NCBI RefSeq assembly: GCF_000264905.1
Contig: NW_006763139.1
Location: 193,903-257,902, forward strand
Source of the DNA: Stereum hirsutum FP-91666 SS1
Taxonomy: Eukaryota > Basidiomycota > Agaricomycetes > Russulales > Stereaceae
DNA: 64,000 nucleotides
Reading direction: 5' to 3'
In this document: positions 21,548 to 32,974 of the stretch, in pieces
Numbering within the stretch: the first letter of the stretch is position 1
How the letters are laid out: each line of letters starts with the position of its first letter
The notes under the pieces: model-generated
Told to the model about the DNA's origin: nothing
The model's database searches: none
Seen by the model: only the letters and a program-made list of their open reading frames with translations
Made by a program: the position numbers and the translations under genes

Positions 21548-23775
21548 GATCTCTCTTTCGCTCCGCGTTATAGAATCACGCGAGTCTCCTCAGTGTTTCG
21601 ACTACTTCGATGATGACCTGTTTCCTCGTCCGAGCTCAATACCGAGGAAAACTCGTTCCAGGCTTCTGGGAGAAACAGAACAAAATATTTTGCAGACGAG
21701 TTCACGCTAGCGCATAATTAGACCACCGGTTTTTAAAGAATGACACTCGTCTCTGCTTGGTCCACAGTCCATCATCGCCTCAGGTCTTTGCTCTCGGCGT
21801 GCCGGGCCAGTCGTCGTGCGGCAGGAACGACTGCATTGTGCCTGCTTCTATTGTTGGAGCGTATGATGCACGTCGTGCGGAAGGATCCTGCGCACTATCG
21901 ATGGCGCTAAAGCAGCACAATGAGCGCGCTTGGGCTTCTGGCTCACTGCTTTTGGTCGTGAGCGGTTTTTGGTGTCTGCGTAAGACTTTTCATGACATTT
22001 CGGGTTGGATGAAACTGAGTGTTTATGGTATTGCCAAGACCTGACTGATGGTCGAACACCCTGTTCATAGACATTCTACTCCGACAATTGTCTTCTCCTG
22101 TCTCCGTTTGAGGTCACGGATCAAGAAAATGCCCGACTTCAGGATACCAATTTGCTTTCTTAAAGGCATTCCATCTGCATCCAGGTGCAATCTTGCAAAC
22201 TTCACAGAGCTATTTCGAGATGTCGGAATCAGAATCAGACGTTCCTCGAGGTAGTTCGAGGTCATGGCCATTGACCCCTGTCTGTAGCCTGTTTGACCGA
22301 CAAACGTTCATTTCCTGAGCGTTTCATGATCATCACAAACTGAAGATACGCCGCTAACGACGTGCCTGCCGATATGGTACTGCTTGTTTCCAAAAGCTCC
22401 CCTACACTGTCTCTGCTACAATAAAGTGACTGTTTAGAGCCATTGCCCGTCCGTGATCATCGTGGCACACCTGAACGGTTTTTAATTCTCGGTCAGCATT
22501 GCCGTTCACACTTCGGTCTGGTGGGTCCTGCAGCTCAATGTAGTAATCATGTCTCCATATGGCTGTGAATATTATGTTTCAGCTGTCTATATCATCGCCC
22601 GCTGGGCCTTACCTGGTCCCTTCAGCTCTAGTCAAAGATAGTGTTATCAATCTATCCGATTTGGTTTCATCTTGCTCGCGCGAATGGATAAATGTGGTCT
22701 GATTGTGACGTTCGGCACTACGCGGAACACACGGAGTGAATCGGAGGAGATAATATAATCATTGAGATGATCTTGATGTTCCAAGCCGCTGAGGGCCACA
22801 GTAAGTAGAACTGTCGGTATCAATACACTCTGACCAGATCCACCTGAAACACCGGGAGCCCATAATGTTTAAGCATACCGGGACATTGTACACACAGTCG
22901 AGAAATGGAAAGGACATGAAATACTCAAAATGTACAGAAAGAAAGTGGTGCGCAGACGGCTGCGAAGGTGGGACTTGGAAAGGTAAGTAGGGGCTCGGGC
23001 GACGCCGACCACTCAACCATGGGTGGCCCGGATTGCGACACTTGGGGGCGAACAAAGGGCCCTTCATTGTCACTTCAACTTGCGACGAAGAGAGGTTATA
23101 CCGGGTGGCCTGGGTACCTGTCGGCAGTGTCCTTTGCTCACCACAAGGTAATCACATTCTTTACCATGTTTCATCTCTGTGGTCGAACCCCAACATATCA
23201 CTGATATATCATTCAGAAACATCCACAGGGCAATGAATCAGTCAGTCATTCCCAGTCGAAGGCTTAGTTCGAATCTGACCTATAGTTTTTGCATCATCGC
23301 ATATGATAAAATTGGTCGTGTATATTCTCGTCCTGCTAAGAAGCACCACACTGACGCCTTTGTTGTTGTCGGACACAGGTAGATGATAGACACGGAACCG
23401 CTTTGTCGGAGTTAGGTAATCACCACTCGAGACGACGGGGCTTCAAAAATGATCTGACACATTAGCCTGTGAACCTATGAGAGAGGAAACATTGAAAATG
23501 CCAGTCGAACTCGTGTTCGGTGTAGACCTCGACGGGCAATTCTTTGCCTTCTGGTTGAGGAACGGTACCGGCTTGTGCACAATGGAATGCTCCTAGTGAC
23601 ATTTAGTGTGTATCCCAGTTGGTTTCATCAATATTCGTTGTGTTGATCTGGTGGTCATCGCGGCCAATGGTCAACCACGTGGAGCCTAACACCGGGACAA
23701 CGCCGTAGCATCGTGTTCGAGCGTACTTATAGCAGGACTCAGAAGTCGACGGCTTTCTCACCCTGTCAGCACAAC
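21548..23775. other. No gene recognised
   Basis: Short ORFs only, none showing a family signature or matching splice sites. It may contain the promoter and 5' leader of the gene starting at 23776. Confidence 0.4.
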
Positions 23776-24566
23776 ATGGAGGTTCCTAACGAACTCGTCG
23801 TCACATCCACCTATGTCCTCGAGCCCGAAATTTCACTTCTTGATTATCTTCACTGCTCGTCGCTCGGAACGCGACCGAGTTTCTTTCTTACCACCGCGCT
23901 CGGGTATGGCAGCTTAGAGCAGGACATATGGACGGCGGTAGCGTCGGGGCGTTACATGACCGTCTATCACAACCACACCTGGTTTCGAGTTGCTTTAACG
24001 ACTTGGATGGCCAACCGCGACATCTCATCCTACTTCTACGTCATTCCCATTGATGGTGACATACCCAAACGCATCCGCAATTCTGTCGGCATTCTACGTA
24101 TCCGTCGCGATTTTGTCGCCAGCGCTTTCTGCGTTCCAATCGGTCGTCCCGTCTTCCCCGACCTCTCTCCCGTTCTCGAGAAAGAATGGGACGCGACTAT
24201 CCCTCTCTCCAACCAGTTACAAGTCGCCCTCACCTTCCCTCCCAAATTCTCCCATGCCGCCCGTGACTTTGTGTACTTCATAAATGGCGACGAGGTTTCG
24301 TTGGAAGATGATGATCATGCGGGAATAGAAACAGGCACTGCAGGGATGGTGGCAGGAACGGGGGAGCACGAGGGAGGTGGGACAATGGGGCGTGTAAAGA
24401 GTGAGGTGATGGGGGGTTCGAACCGCAACCATATCGACCGAGCGGTAAGACTATTGAGTATTGCACCATCCGACCAAGATTGACTGATACATCATTACCG
24501 TCTTCGCAGATCAAAGTCCCTGTCTTGTTCAACCAAGTGACCGCCTATAAGGTCATGAAGTACTAG
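23776..24566 (+). CDS. Family A member 1 (uncharacterised lineage-specific family)
   Basis: Exons 23776-24444 and 24510-24566 encode 241 residues. The start is the ATG giving MEVPNELVVTSTYVLEPEIS; the upstream in-frame codon at 23713 is GTG. The family signature is present: VGILRI, then about 45 residues later LEKEWDATIPLSNQLQVALT followed by FPPKFSHA. The C-terminal part is acidic then glycine-rich, and the last exon ends VMKY. There is no signal peptide or membrane segment, so it is probably cytosolic or nuclear. No known domain was recognised. Four more members follow within 8 kb, two on the same strand and two on the other. Confidence 0.7.
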
Positions 24567-25116
24567 AAGAGTTGTTCCTCATGCTTCAGAACCTTGGGTG
24601 TCTTTCCCTATCTCCTTCTATTACTGTTCCATTGCTTTTGAGACTGCGCGCTGCTGACTGCTTTCTATCTTTGTCGCATTCGAGACTTGAAAAGACCGTC
24701 ATCGGGTCATACTTTCCATGGACCTTACGTTTTGCAATATGCTCTCCTCGTTTACTTTGCTCTCCCATTCCGTTGCCTCGATGTAGGCCTGCTGCTGATG
24801 AGGATGTTTGACGACACCTACCATGACGATGGGTTCAGGGTGGGCATGTGGTACACACGTCTTTTCTTCTCCTCACACAAAAGATGGCCAAGTATGAGCG
24901 CCTGGACCCTTGAATGGGTCTTATCCACGAATTGATTATCCGTAATCTACGTAATGTGGCGCTTTCCAGAACCAGTACCCTTTGCCCACTTCCCACACAT
25001 TGAAAAGAAGGATATCGGACAACGCCGTAACTTCATCTTGCACCACTATTTATCAATCTCGGGGGAGAACAGGAGTAGCCGCTCCGGATATTGTTCACCC
25101 CAATTTTATCCCCGTT

Positions 25117-26281
25117 ATGAAATTTGTTTCGCCTGCGTCGCTTGACGAGCTCCTCTCCTTGCTTTCCACAGACCCTGCAATGGTTATCCCAGTCTTTTCT
25201 CGTCTGTGCAGTCCCAGAACTACTCGCATGCCGGTTGAGATATTGTTGGAACAGGAGGTGGAAGAAGGGGTGGACCACAATGCTGGGGCTATGATTATTC
25301 GGAGGTTCTCACGGTGTGTACGGGCAACCTTGCTGAGTATACCCTGATCTGAAACAAAACATAAAAACGTTAGTTTCAGTAGCATCATCAGCCTTAGCAA
25401 GACTGGAAGGCGATCCCTTCTATACGCAGTGCCAATCATACCCCAGGACGTGCTGTTTAGTTCATTGCCTTATACCCGACCAGCTCCAGCCAACCAGTCT
25501 CTTATCCTCGGGACTGACGCGTTCACCACCTATCATCCAGCATCCCGCAGGATTCAAAACATAAAATGGAAGTATCTTCAATACCACCGAATCGCGACGT
25601 TCTCGTTCACCATCACTTCCCACTGCCGTGATCGAGACGGTACGGAGCCGGGTGTACTCACCAACAAGGACATCTTTGTCCAACGCGAGTGTTCGTTTCT
25701 CCGCATCGCAGTCGGGAGAGAATTGGCTACAACGAAGGACTGGGGAATCTTCCGTTGTTTCAGTTATCCAGACGATCCCGCTACGTCTCCCGCACAAGAA
25801 GCAGGTCTTCTTCGCGTACCACTCACCCTCGTGTCGCGCCCACAGAATCCTCGAAACCAGCACTTCATTCCTTACATCGACTCCACCCTCGAACGCGAAT
25901 GGGCTGCGATACCAAACGCAAACATGCTCAGCGCTCTTTTGCTCTTCCCCTTGGGATACACATCTGCGACGGTCACTCACCTCGTCCAGCACCCAGCACC
26001 TCCTATGTTCGACGCGGAGGTTTGCGCTCAGAGGGCCTGCGAATATGCGTACCATACCAGGTCCCAGCTCGAAGCGTCACCCTCGATGCCGACAGTCCTT
26101 GATGATGATCAATTGTCGAATGACGAAGTAAGTGCTTCTGAGTACTAGTATCACAGTAGGGGAATAGACACTGACGAACTATATAATTTAGACGATCATC
26201 GAGACCAGCTCTCTGTATTGCTCCAGCGCTGACAAGACAGTCGACGGCAAGAGCGAGAGCAAGCAGGATAGCGGGAGATAG
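25117..26281 (+). CDS. Family A member 2 (uncharacterised lineage-specific family)
   Basis: Exons 25117-25313, 25398-26127 and 26192-26281 total 1017 nt and 338 residues. The first exon (MKFVSPASLDELLSLL...) is supported by phase only; the long second exon is certain. Family signature: AGLLRVPLTL, then LEREWAAIPNANMLSALLLF and FPLGYTSATVTHLV. After the core comes FDAEVCAQRACEYAYHTR, resembling the helical tail of members 3 and 4. The last exon is serine-rich and polar. No membrane segment or signal peptide; function unknown. It follows member 1 in the same orientation. Confidence 0.65.
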
Positions 26282-27869
26282 GAGAGCCGGCGGCGGTACG
26301 TGCGATAATGATCGCTCGGGTGTTGGTATGCTTTGCCGGGAGGGGGAGAATTGTGCCGGTTCGGGATATGATATATCGGATGTTTTGTTCATGCGTCGCT
26401 GAATGCTGGGGCGTAGGGCATTTGTTGATAATCGCGGTTGTGTTTTTGTGCGATATGAATTTTGACTTTCAGAGCCGTGTTCCACGTAGCACAGTGTCAG
26501 ACAGCAAACAACAGTTCGGTCGTGAGTCAATAGAGATATGGACAACAGGGGATAATGTAGCTTCACCGGGTCCATAACTCAAATGTTCGTCAATGTAGCC
26601 ACCGTTCCCAAATTGGCACTCCGCCTAAACCGCTCTGAGGGTCGCAGCGGACCGAAACATTTATGCAGGCAAATTTCTCACGCCACTTGCAGATTCATTG
26701 TCGCGCCGATACAGCTCAGTCAGTGCACTACGAGCCGACATTATCAAGTGTAATTACTCAGGTGAGGAATTCAAGCACGGTGTCACTCTTGCTTTCCCTA
26801 AGCATCATAGCCACTCCTTTTTGGAGTTCTTGTGTGGCCGATATACCTCTAGGTATGCCATGTTTTGTCCATTCGATTGCGCCACAGGTTACTGCTGCCA
26901 CCACTAATCGGCATCCTTCTTCCCGATATAGCCCGAGAGTTGTACTGCTCGCTCGTCGGTTTGAAACAAAACACACGATTTTGCTTTTGAATAGGTCGGA
27001 ATTATCGTTCTCCGGAACGTATCCAAGTTGTCCGAGGGACTTAGGCACATGCGACCGGCTAATTGTCGGAATCCAAGGACACGCGACGCGAGAACTATGC
27101 GAAGCAGATGGCGCTGTAGCGTAGCGAGGAGGTATCCTCGGAAGTCTCGTTCTAGGTGCGGTGCATTCTGCTTTTTCGATGGGCTCGGAGATGGGAAGGA
27201 TTATGTGGGATTGCTCAACTGGGTTTTCTCGCCAGGTAAGCTACTGTATACATACCCTTTTCCTTTTTCTCCTCCTGAGTCTAACTGACGCTTGCATGCT
27301 CATTCCGTGTCACTGCGAGTCGGGTTCATACTACCGCGACGCGTCACCCGCCCGGGTGCTGCCCCTGTGTGGCATTCCGGTTCTGGTCCCGACCCGCCCC
27401 GGGCAGCGGGCGCTGTCGGCTGGTCTGACTCCGAGGAGCTAACACTGTAACAGTGGCGCGTTCTTCAAGGATTTGAGGATCGGCGGGACGACGTGTACCC
27501 GTTGACTGGCATTAAACAAGGTAGTAGTATGTGATTGCGAGCCAAGAAGAGCTAACAGAGAACACAGACACGATAGGTAGGGAGTGAGGAGACAGCGAGA
27601 AACTGTGAATGTCCAAGAAAGGAAAACAAGAATCGGAAATCAGTAAACGAAAGTGGGACGCGGATCGGCAAGCGAAGACAAGCTAGACAAGCGATGGTAG
27701 AAACGAAGTAGGAAGGCCGAGGGAAACTGTCGGTGGGATATGGAAGAGATGTTAAAGCGTAAGGTACATTCCGAGTCCGATAACGAGCTGAGGGGGCAAT
27801 CCGATGTCCGGCTGTCTATAGCCAGAGATGGCGCGTCGACTGCTCACCCTCCTCCTCACCATCTCCTCC
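26282..27869. other. No gene recognised
   Basis: About 1.6 kb between two family A members. It contains a GC-rich patch near 27340-27430 and several short ORFs without signatures. Nothing further can be supported. Confidence 0.4.
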
Positions 27870-28799
27870 TCACGCCCTCCCCCCTACGGCCCGCAGGAAA
27901 TGACGATAGGTGCGCTCCAGGTATGCTGCCTGACAGGCTTCGGCGATGACTTTGGCAAGCCGGAGGGCATGATGCGCGAAACGTCGCTCCATGCGCGACT
28001 CCTCCATGAGCCGTTGTTGTCTCTCCCGGTCATTTTCTACGATCCATCCCCTCCGTCGTTGCTCCGCGCGCACATACTCTGCCTCCATCTCCGTCATAAA
28101 GACCGCGATGGGAGGATAGAACTCATACCAGGTCGTCATGTCGCACTGGTAACCGGGCGGGTAGGCAATCGCAAGGCGCAGGTGTCGCTCGATGGGGATG
28201 CTGCGCCAGAACTCGTTCATCTGGAAGGCGAGCAGAGGGAGTTCGGGGATGCTGGCTTGGTTGAAAAGCGGATGGAGAAGGGCGCGATCGACCTTCATGA
28301 TGCCGTAGGAACAGAGCCGGTGGTCGCAGGCACTGTCACAGACCCCGTCGCATGCCCAGCATGGGAACATAAAGTGTCCCCGTACTTGCCCTAGACACTT
28401 GCCTATTACCACTCGATGCATCTGATCCAACCCATCCTCTCCCCATATCTCGCTCTCCTCCTGAATTCCTAGCCGAGGTGCGGGTCCTGTCTGACGCTGT
28501 GCCGCAGTTAGGGTAATCGAATAGAATGGAGGGGAGGTTTCGTAGGCTTTGGGGACTCGGGTGGTGGCCAGGCGAATGGTGAGGTGATTTTCCTGTATGA
28601 CAACTGGGCCACGATTTGATGAGTAACATTCCGGGGAAGGTGTGGTGTCCATGTTATATTGGAGCTTACACCGAATCTGGTAGTTGTTATCTATCCTCCA
28701 GCCGGGAGACACTTTAGGGAAGATGGGGTGCTTTCCGCCCGGACCATACATAGACGTGGAGAGGAGCGGACTGCTGGTTGATATCGCAGGAATACTCAT
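27870..28799 (-). CDS. Family A member 3 with Cys/His cluster
   Basis: Exons 28799-28670 and 28603-27870 give 287 residues. The 66-nt intron is a multiple of three and in frame, so it could be missed. It is supported by member 4, whose first exon is also exactly 130 nt and whose intron is at the same place. The N-terminus has GGKHPIFPKVSPGW. Then comes FMFPCWACDGVCDSACDHRLC, followed by YGIMKVDRALLHP, the core MNEFWRSIPIERHLRLAIAY with PPGY, and a charged helical tail ending LRAVGGRA. The C-x2-C-x3-C-x5-H-x2-C spacing is kept in member 4 and looks like a metal site. No known domain name was recognised. Confidence 0.78.
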   Translation of the reverse strand: MSIPAISTSSPLLSTSMYGPGGKHPIFPKVSPGWRIDNNYQIRCKLQYNMDTTPSPECYSSNRGPVVIQENHLTIRLATTRVPKAYETSPPFYSITLTAAQRQTGPAPRLGIQEESEIWGEDGLDQMHRVVIGKCLGQVRGHFMFPCWACDGVCDSACDHRLCSYGIMKVDRALLHPLFNQASIPELPLLAFQMNEFWRSIPIERHLRLAIAYPPGYQCDMTTWYEFYPPIAVFMTEMEAEYVRAEQRRRGWIVENDRERQQRLMEESRMERRFAHHALRLAKVIAEACQAAYLERTYRHFLRAVGGRA

Positions 28800-29384
28800 G
28801 GGTAGGGAGGGAATGATGGGTTATGAGGAGAAGGACTGAGAGACGCAGTGTAGGCAAGAACTTTGACTGAGAACTTCAAATGAGTGGGAGGGTTCTTATG
28901 TCCTGGCGACAAGGCTAGTTACGTTCTTCCTGTGATCTGGGCCAGATTCATGAGGGGAGGACGTAATCATACATTTCCTTTTGGCGCTACATGGTGAAGT
29001 ATTTATCTGGCGTGGATCTTGTGGATAATATCATGACCGAATGAAAACCTTATCTTGTTCACGTGAGCAAACTGGGGTCCTCTGGCCCACTCTGGCCGCT
29101 CATTTTGTCAATTCATCGGAGCCGAACCGATCTTCGCTGTCTGCACGTCTAGGGCACTTTGCTGAATCCTTGTTATACGATTCCAAACCAATTGGGGGCG
29201 CAACAGCACTCATATTCTAAACATGAAAGAATCTAGACTGAAGAATGATATTGCCACTTTAAATTTGACTAAATTCGAACAATTGTATGGGGCTCTACTT
29301 TGGACGTAAAAGAACCACCGCCTTGATGGACAGTTTGGTATTAAGTTAGTGCTCCACGTCAGTCAATCATCTTTACTGACGACC
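28800..29384. other. Divergent intergenic region between family A members 3 and 5
   Basis: About 585 bases separate two genes transcribed away from each other, so it should hold both promoters. No strong shared motif was identified by eye. Confidence 0.4.
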
Positions 29385-30366
29385 ATGGAGTCCCCTTCCG
29401 TCCCATCTCAAACTATTCAACCACTCATTCCCGCACACCACCACTTTTCAGTGGCTCACTACCTCAAGGACATACATTTAAAAGAATTTGACTGGATATG
29501 TAAAGTTGCCGACCGTTTCGATGCCAACAGCACCAAACACACCAGTCAAGACCCATTTCCGTCGGGGGGCGACTATCCCATGGGTGGAGATTTGTACGAG
29601 GTAGATGACGGGACTGAAACGAGCACTGTCTCATCGATAGAAGATGACATATCTGAGTACGTTTTATCCTGAATGTGATATGAAAAAAGAGAGACTGACC
29701 CAATGCTGAAGCGACGACATCGACACTGACAACTCTACATCCATCGAGCTCGAACTCCTTGCAAAGGTTGATCGCACCGTTAAAATATACGGAGCGACAT
29801 GCTTTGCCAGTGACGTAGACAGTTCGGAGAAGAGTCAGATTATCGCCTGGTTAGATGTGAAGATGTGCCCACCCCATCCCACCGTTATGCTTACCGCATA
29901 CACCCATTTTGTCGACAACAACGGTGCTATTCCCGGCGTCCGTGTGGGCAGCGACCTTCGTGTATACCAAAAGTTCATGCCGGTAACCCACCGTCTTGCG
30001 GTGTTGGAGATGCTGGCGATGGCGGCGGACTGGACGTACGCACTTGTGTTTGTCTATAAAGATGAGTACGGAGATGGGTCAGACGTCTCGGAGAGCATGG
30101 CGATATTACGCGTACCGAACAAGCTGGCGGGTTCTCCCAATGGAGAGTACGTATGCAACGACGAGTTTCAGGTGGAGGCTGAGAGGGTGGGATGGAAGCA
30201 CATCGGGTTGGATAGGTACTATGAAGTCGCGATCGCCTTCCCGGCAAACCATCCCTGCTCTTCCGTCAGAGCTGTCGAGTATGACACGCCGTATGATTTG
30301 GAGCCGAGTTTGCGCGTTGTGAGGAATGGAATGAATACGGGCACCTGGCCGATTGAAGAATGGTAA
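29385..30366 (+). CDS. Family A member 5 (uncharacterised)
   Basis: Exons 29385-29656 and 29712-30366 give 927 nt and 308 residues, starting MESPSVPSQTIQPLIPAHHH. The N-terminal third is polar and acidic (TETSTVSSIEDDIS). The signature then follows: SMAILRVPNKL, and AERVGWKHIGLDRYYEVAIA with FPANHPCSSVRAVEYD. This is the most diverged member, lacking the Pro of the IP pair (HIGL) and one of the two prolines of FPP (FPAN). No cysteine cluster, signal peptide or membrane helix. It is convergent with member 4. Confidence 0.72.
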
Positions 30367-31172
30367 TGTCTTTGTCTATCCTAGACACGTCAGTGCTATA
30401 CTTATCCTGTCCCTTGTGTCGATCAGATGTACCGAACGTTCTTTTTCTGCGTCATCTCGAACATATAGTTATGGTTATATCCTCACCAGTTATGCTCAGG
30501 CCACCATCGTGCTTTCCCTTCTTTTGTCATGTTTCGTACCACAATTCCCTGATACGCAGATGAAACGCGATCAGATATGTGTTAGTTGATTGGGCTAGAG
30601 TTGTCTGCCGGCCTCTGTACTGCCCTGGTGTAAGTGTGTACTGCCAAACATACCAGTTTTATGTGTTGCCTAAAGTGAACGGATGAATATTTCAGCAAGA
30701 GGGACTGCCAGGTATAAATCGGTTCACGCTAAGTTGCATAAAGCACGGCAAACTACGTTCCGAGATCACGAGAACGCCACTGTGGCCCAGGTATAGTACG
30801 ATAAAGTCCGTGGACAAAGATACAACCTTGCGAACACAAAGGCAGAACCAAGGATCAATTACAAGATAAGAAGGTAACAAACTTGCTCTGAATACAAGTA
30901 TCAAGATGGAAGGATGAGAACGAGAAGAGAGACCTTTTGCGTGGAGAATCACGAATTGGATAGGTGCATGATCCAGAAGATCGAAACACAAATAGCAACG
31001 AACACAAAAAAGAAAGAAGATAGGCCCTGATAAAGGTATAACGAGCGGTCTAATATGAAGGGAATGAAGATGCGGACTCCGGCGGATATCACCCTGAGAA
31101 GGGATTGGTTACTGTCAGACCGTGCAGCAAGGTCCAAAAGAAAATGAGACTTACCACTCCGCAAAGTCTCCG
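30367..31172. other. Convergent intergenic region, no gene recognised
   Basis: About 800 bases between two converging family A genes, presumably both 3' untranslated regions. Only short ORFs. Confidence 0.4.
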
Positions 31173-32097
31173 TTACAGAACTCCCGTCATCCTTAGGGAC
31201 CGACGGTAAACACGCTCGAAATATTTGGCTTGGCACAGCTCAGCAAGACGTCTGGATAATTCACGAGCTAAGAGAGCGGTATAACGTTCTGCCTCTGACT
31301 CTTTGCTGAGGTTCCTCATCTGCCGACGATGATCGAAGCTGACCAACCCCCTCCGTGCATTCTCTGCGGCGACGAGTTCCTCCTCCTTCTCCGTCGTGAA
31401 TACTGCAATGGGGAGAAAGTGATCGTACCATGTAGTGATGTCGGGTGTATATCCAGGTGGGTAGACGAGAGCGAGGCGAAGATGGTTGTCGAATGGAATA
31501 TTGCGCCAAATCTCGTTGATGTTGTACGTGAAGTGAGAAAGTTCAGGGACAGCGGCGTGATTGAAGGAAGGATGGAGGAACTGTTGCTCAACCTTCATAA
31601 TGCCGTATAGGCAGCTTTGATGGCTATACGCATTGTCACAGACCCCACGGCATCCCCAGCAAGGAAAAATGAAGTGACCGTGGATTCGACCCTCGCATTC
31701 CCCCACTAGAACTTTTCGTAAGAGCCCAAACCCATCCTCCGTCCAAACCTCACTATTCTCATCCAGGCCTAGACGCGGACGGTACTGGGGTTGGCGTTGG
31801 ACCGAAGCAAATGTGATCGAATAGGATGGCCGGGCGGAGCAGTGCGTTCGAGGGAGGGTCTGCGCTTTCGGAACGATAGTAAGGCAATTATGCCTAACTA
31901 GACCTGTATTGTGTCACGGTAAACGAGGGTAGATCTCGTTACATTATCCAGAGCCCAACTGACTTACAGCGTATCAGATAGTCGACATTGACTTCCCAGT
32001 CCGATCGTACAGTGGCGAAAATGGGATGGGAGCCATCGGGGGCGTATGCCGACACAGAAAGGAGCAAGCTATTGGTGGATAGTAAGGGACCTGGCAT
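31173..32097 (-). CDS. Family A member 4 with Cys/His cluster
   Basis: Exons 32097-31968 (130 nt) and 31903-31173 give 286 residues. It is collinear with member 3 throughout: GSHPIFATVRSDWEV, FIFPCWGCRGVCDN, YGIMKVEQQFLHPSF, INEIWRNIPFDNHLRLALVY with PPGY, then a charged helical tail with LCQAKYFERVYRRSLR. The conserved C-W-x-C-x-G-V-C and the later His and Cys support a metal-binding site, while one Cys of member 3 is Tyr here. The two genes are clearly a duplicate pair separated by member 5 on the other strand. Function unknown. Confidence 0.78.
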
Positions 32098-32974
32098 AGC
32101 GAGAAGCGATAGACTTGAGCGATTTGGTGTGGAGTGGGAAGCGATAAACGTGAGCGAATTGGTACGGAGTATAGAGGGAGGGAGAAAGAATGAGAGGAAC
32201 ATATCCTGGGCAGAAAATAATGCGAATTATACATATGATGAAAGAAGCGGGTTGCGTCTTCTCCACGAACATGGATAGATTAGTGGGACAGAACGTAATC
32301 ATACCTTTCCCTTCGCCGATACACGGTCATTGTTCGTCTGTGAGGGCCTGGAGCTATCGTTGTCTGCGCTAATGTTTCTTTTTGATATACGTCATTGAAC
32401 ATGAGGGGACTCGAACCGAGAACGAGATGTTACCTTGGGTCCATTAATTACAGAAGTAAATGCCGTGTCTGAGTTCCGGTGATTTCTTGTGTGGATTCTG
32501 GATGATAAGGACGGGAATCAGTGGTGGAGCAAAAAAACAAGTGGCACAGTAGGGAAAGAACAGGAACGCGTAGAATAAATAGCTCAGAGATAAGCAGGAG
32601 TACTTGACCCAATCAGTGTGCGCGACAGAATCCACATATTAGAGACGAGACGTAGAGACAATGTAGAAATCGCAAAGGTTGCACATGTGCTTTTCACGTG
32701 GCACTGTCACAACTTTAGAAAGGGAGTCAGTTCCCCGATCTCTCCCGACCGGCCGAATTCGGGTGTGCCCGTCAGAGAACTTACTTTATTCGTTCACGCA
32801 AATCTATTGATGTAGTAAGAGCAATGGAATTTTTAGGCTTATGTAGATACAGTCATATATACAGGCTGGCTCTCAGGTACATCGACGCACACAGACAAAG
32901 AATGATGGATAGAGGATGGTTTACGATATATCACTGACGATAACAGGGCGTGCCATCGAGAGATGTCGAACATA
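32098..32974. other. No gene recognised
   Basis: Upstream region of family A member 4 and downstream region of the dsRNA-binding-like gene. No ORF of note. A TTCGA-containing word near 32411 was checked for a tRNA T-arm and did not fold. Confidence 0.45.

Noticed and set aside
26003..26575. 190-codon minus-strand ORF opposite family A member 2
   Set aside because: It overlaps the certain coding exon of that gene in antisense and shows no protein signature.
27330..27430. GC-rich patch with GCCCGGG/CCCGGGC words as a structured RNA
   Set aside because: Stems are short and interrupted; no consistent fold better than chance could be drawn.
32400..32440. Possible tRNA T-arm (TTCGA word on the minus strand)
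   Set aside because: The flanking bases do not form a five-pair T stem and no acceptor or anticodon stem could be placed.
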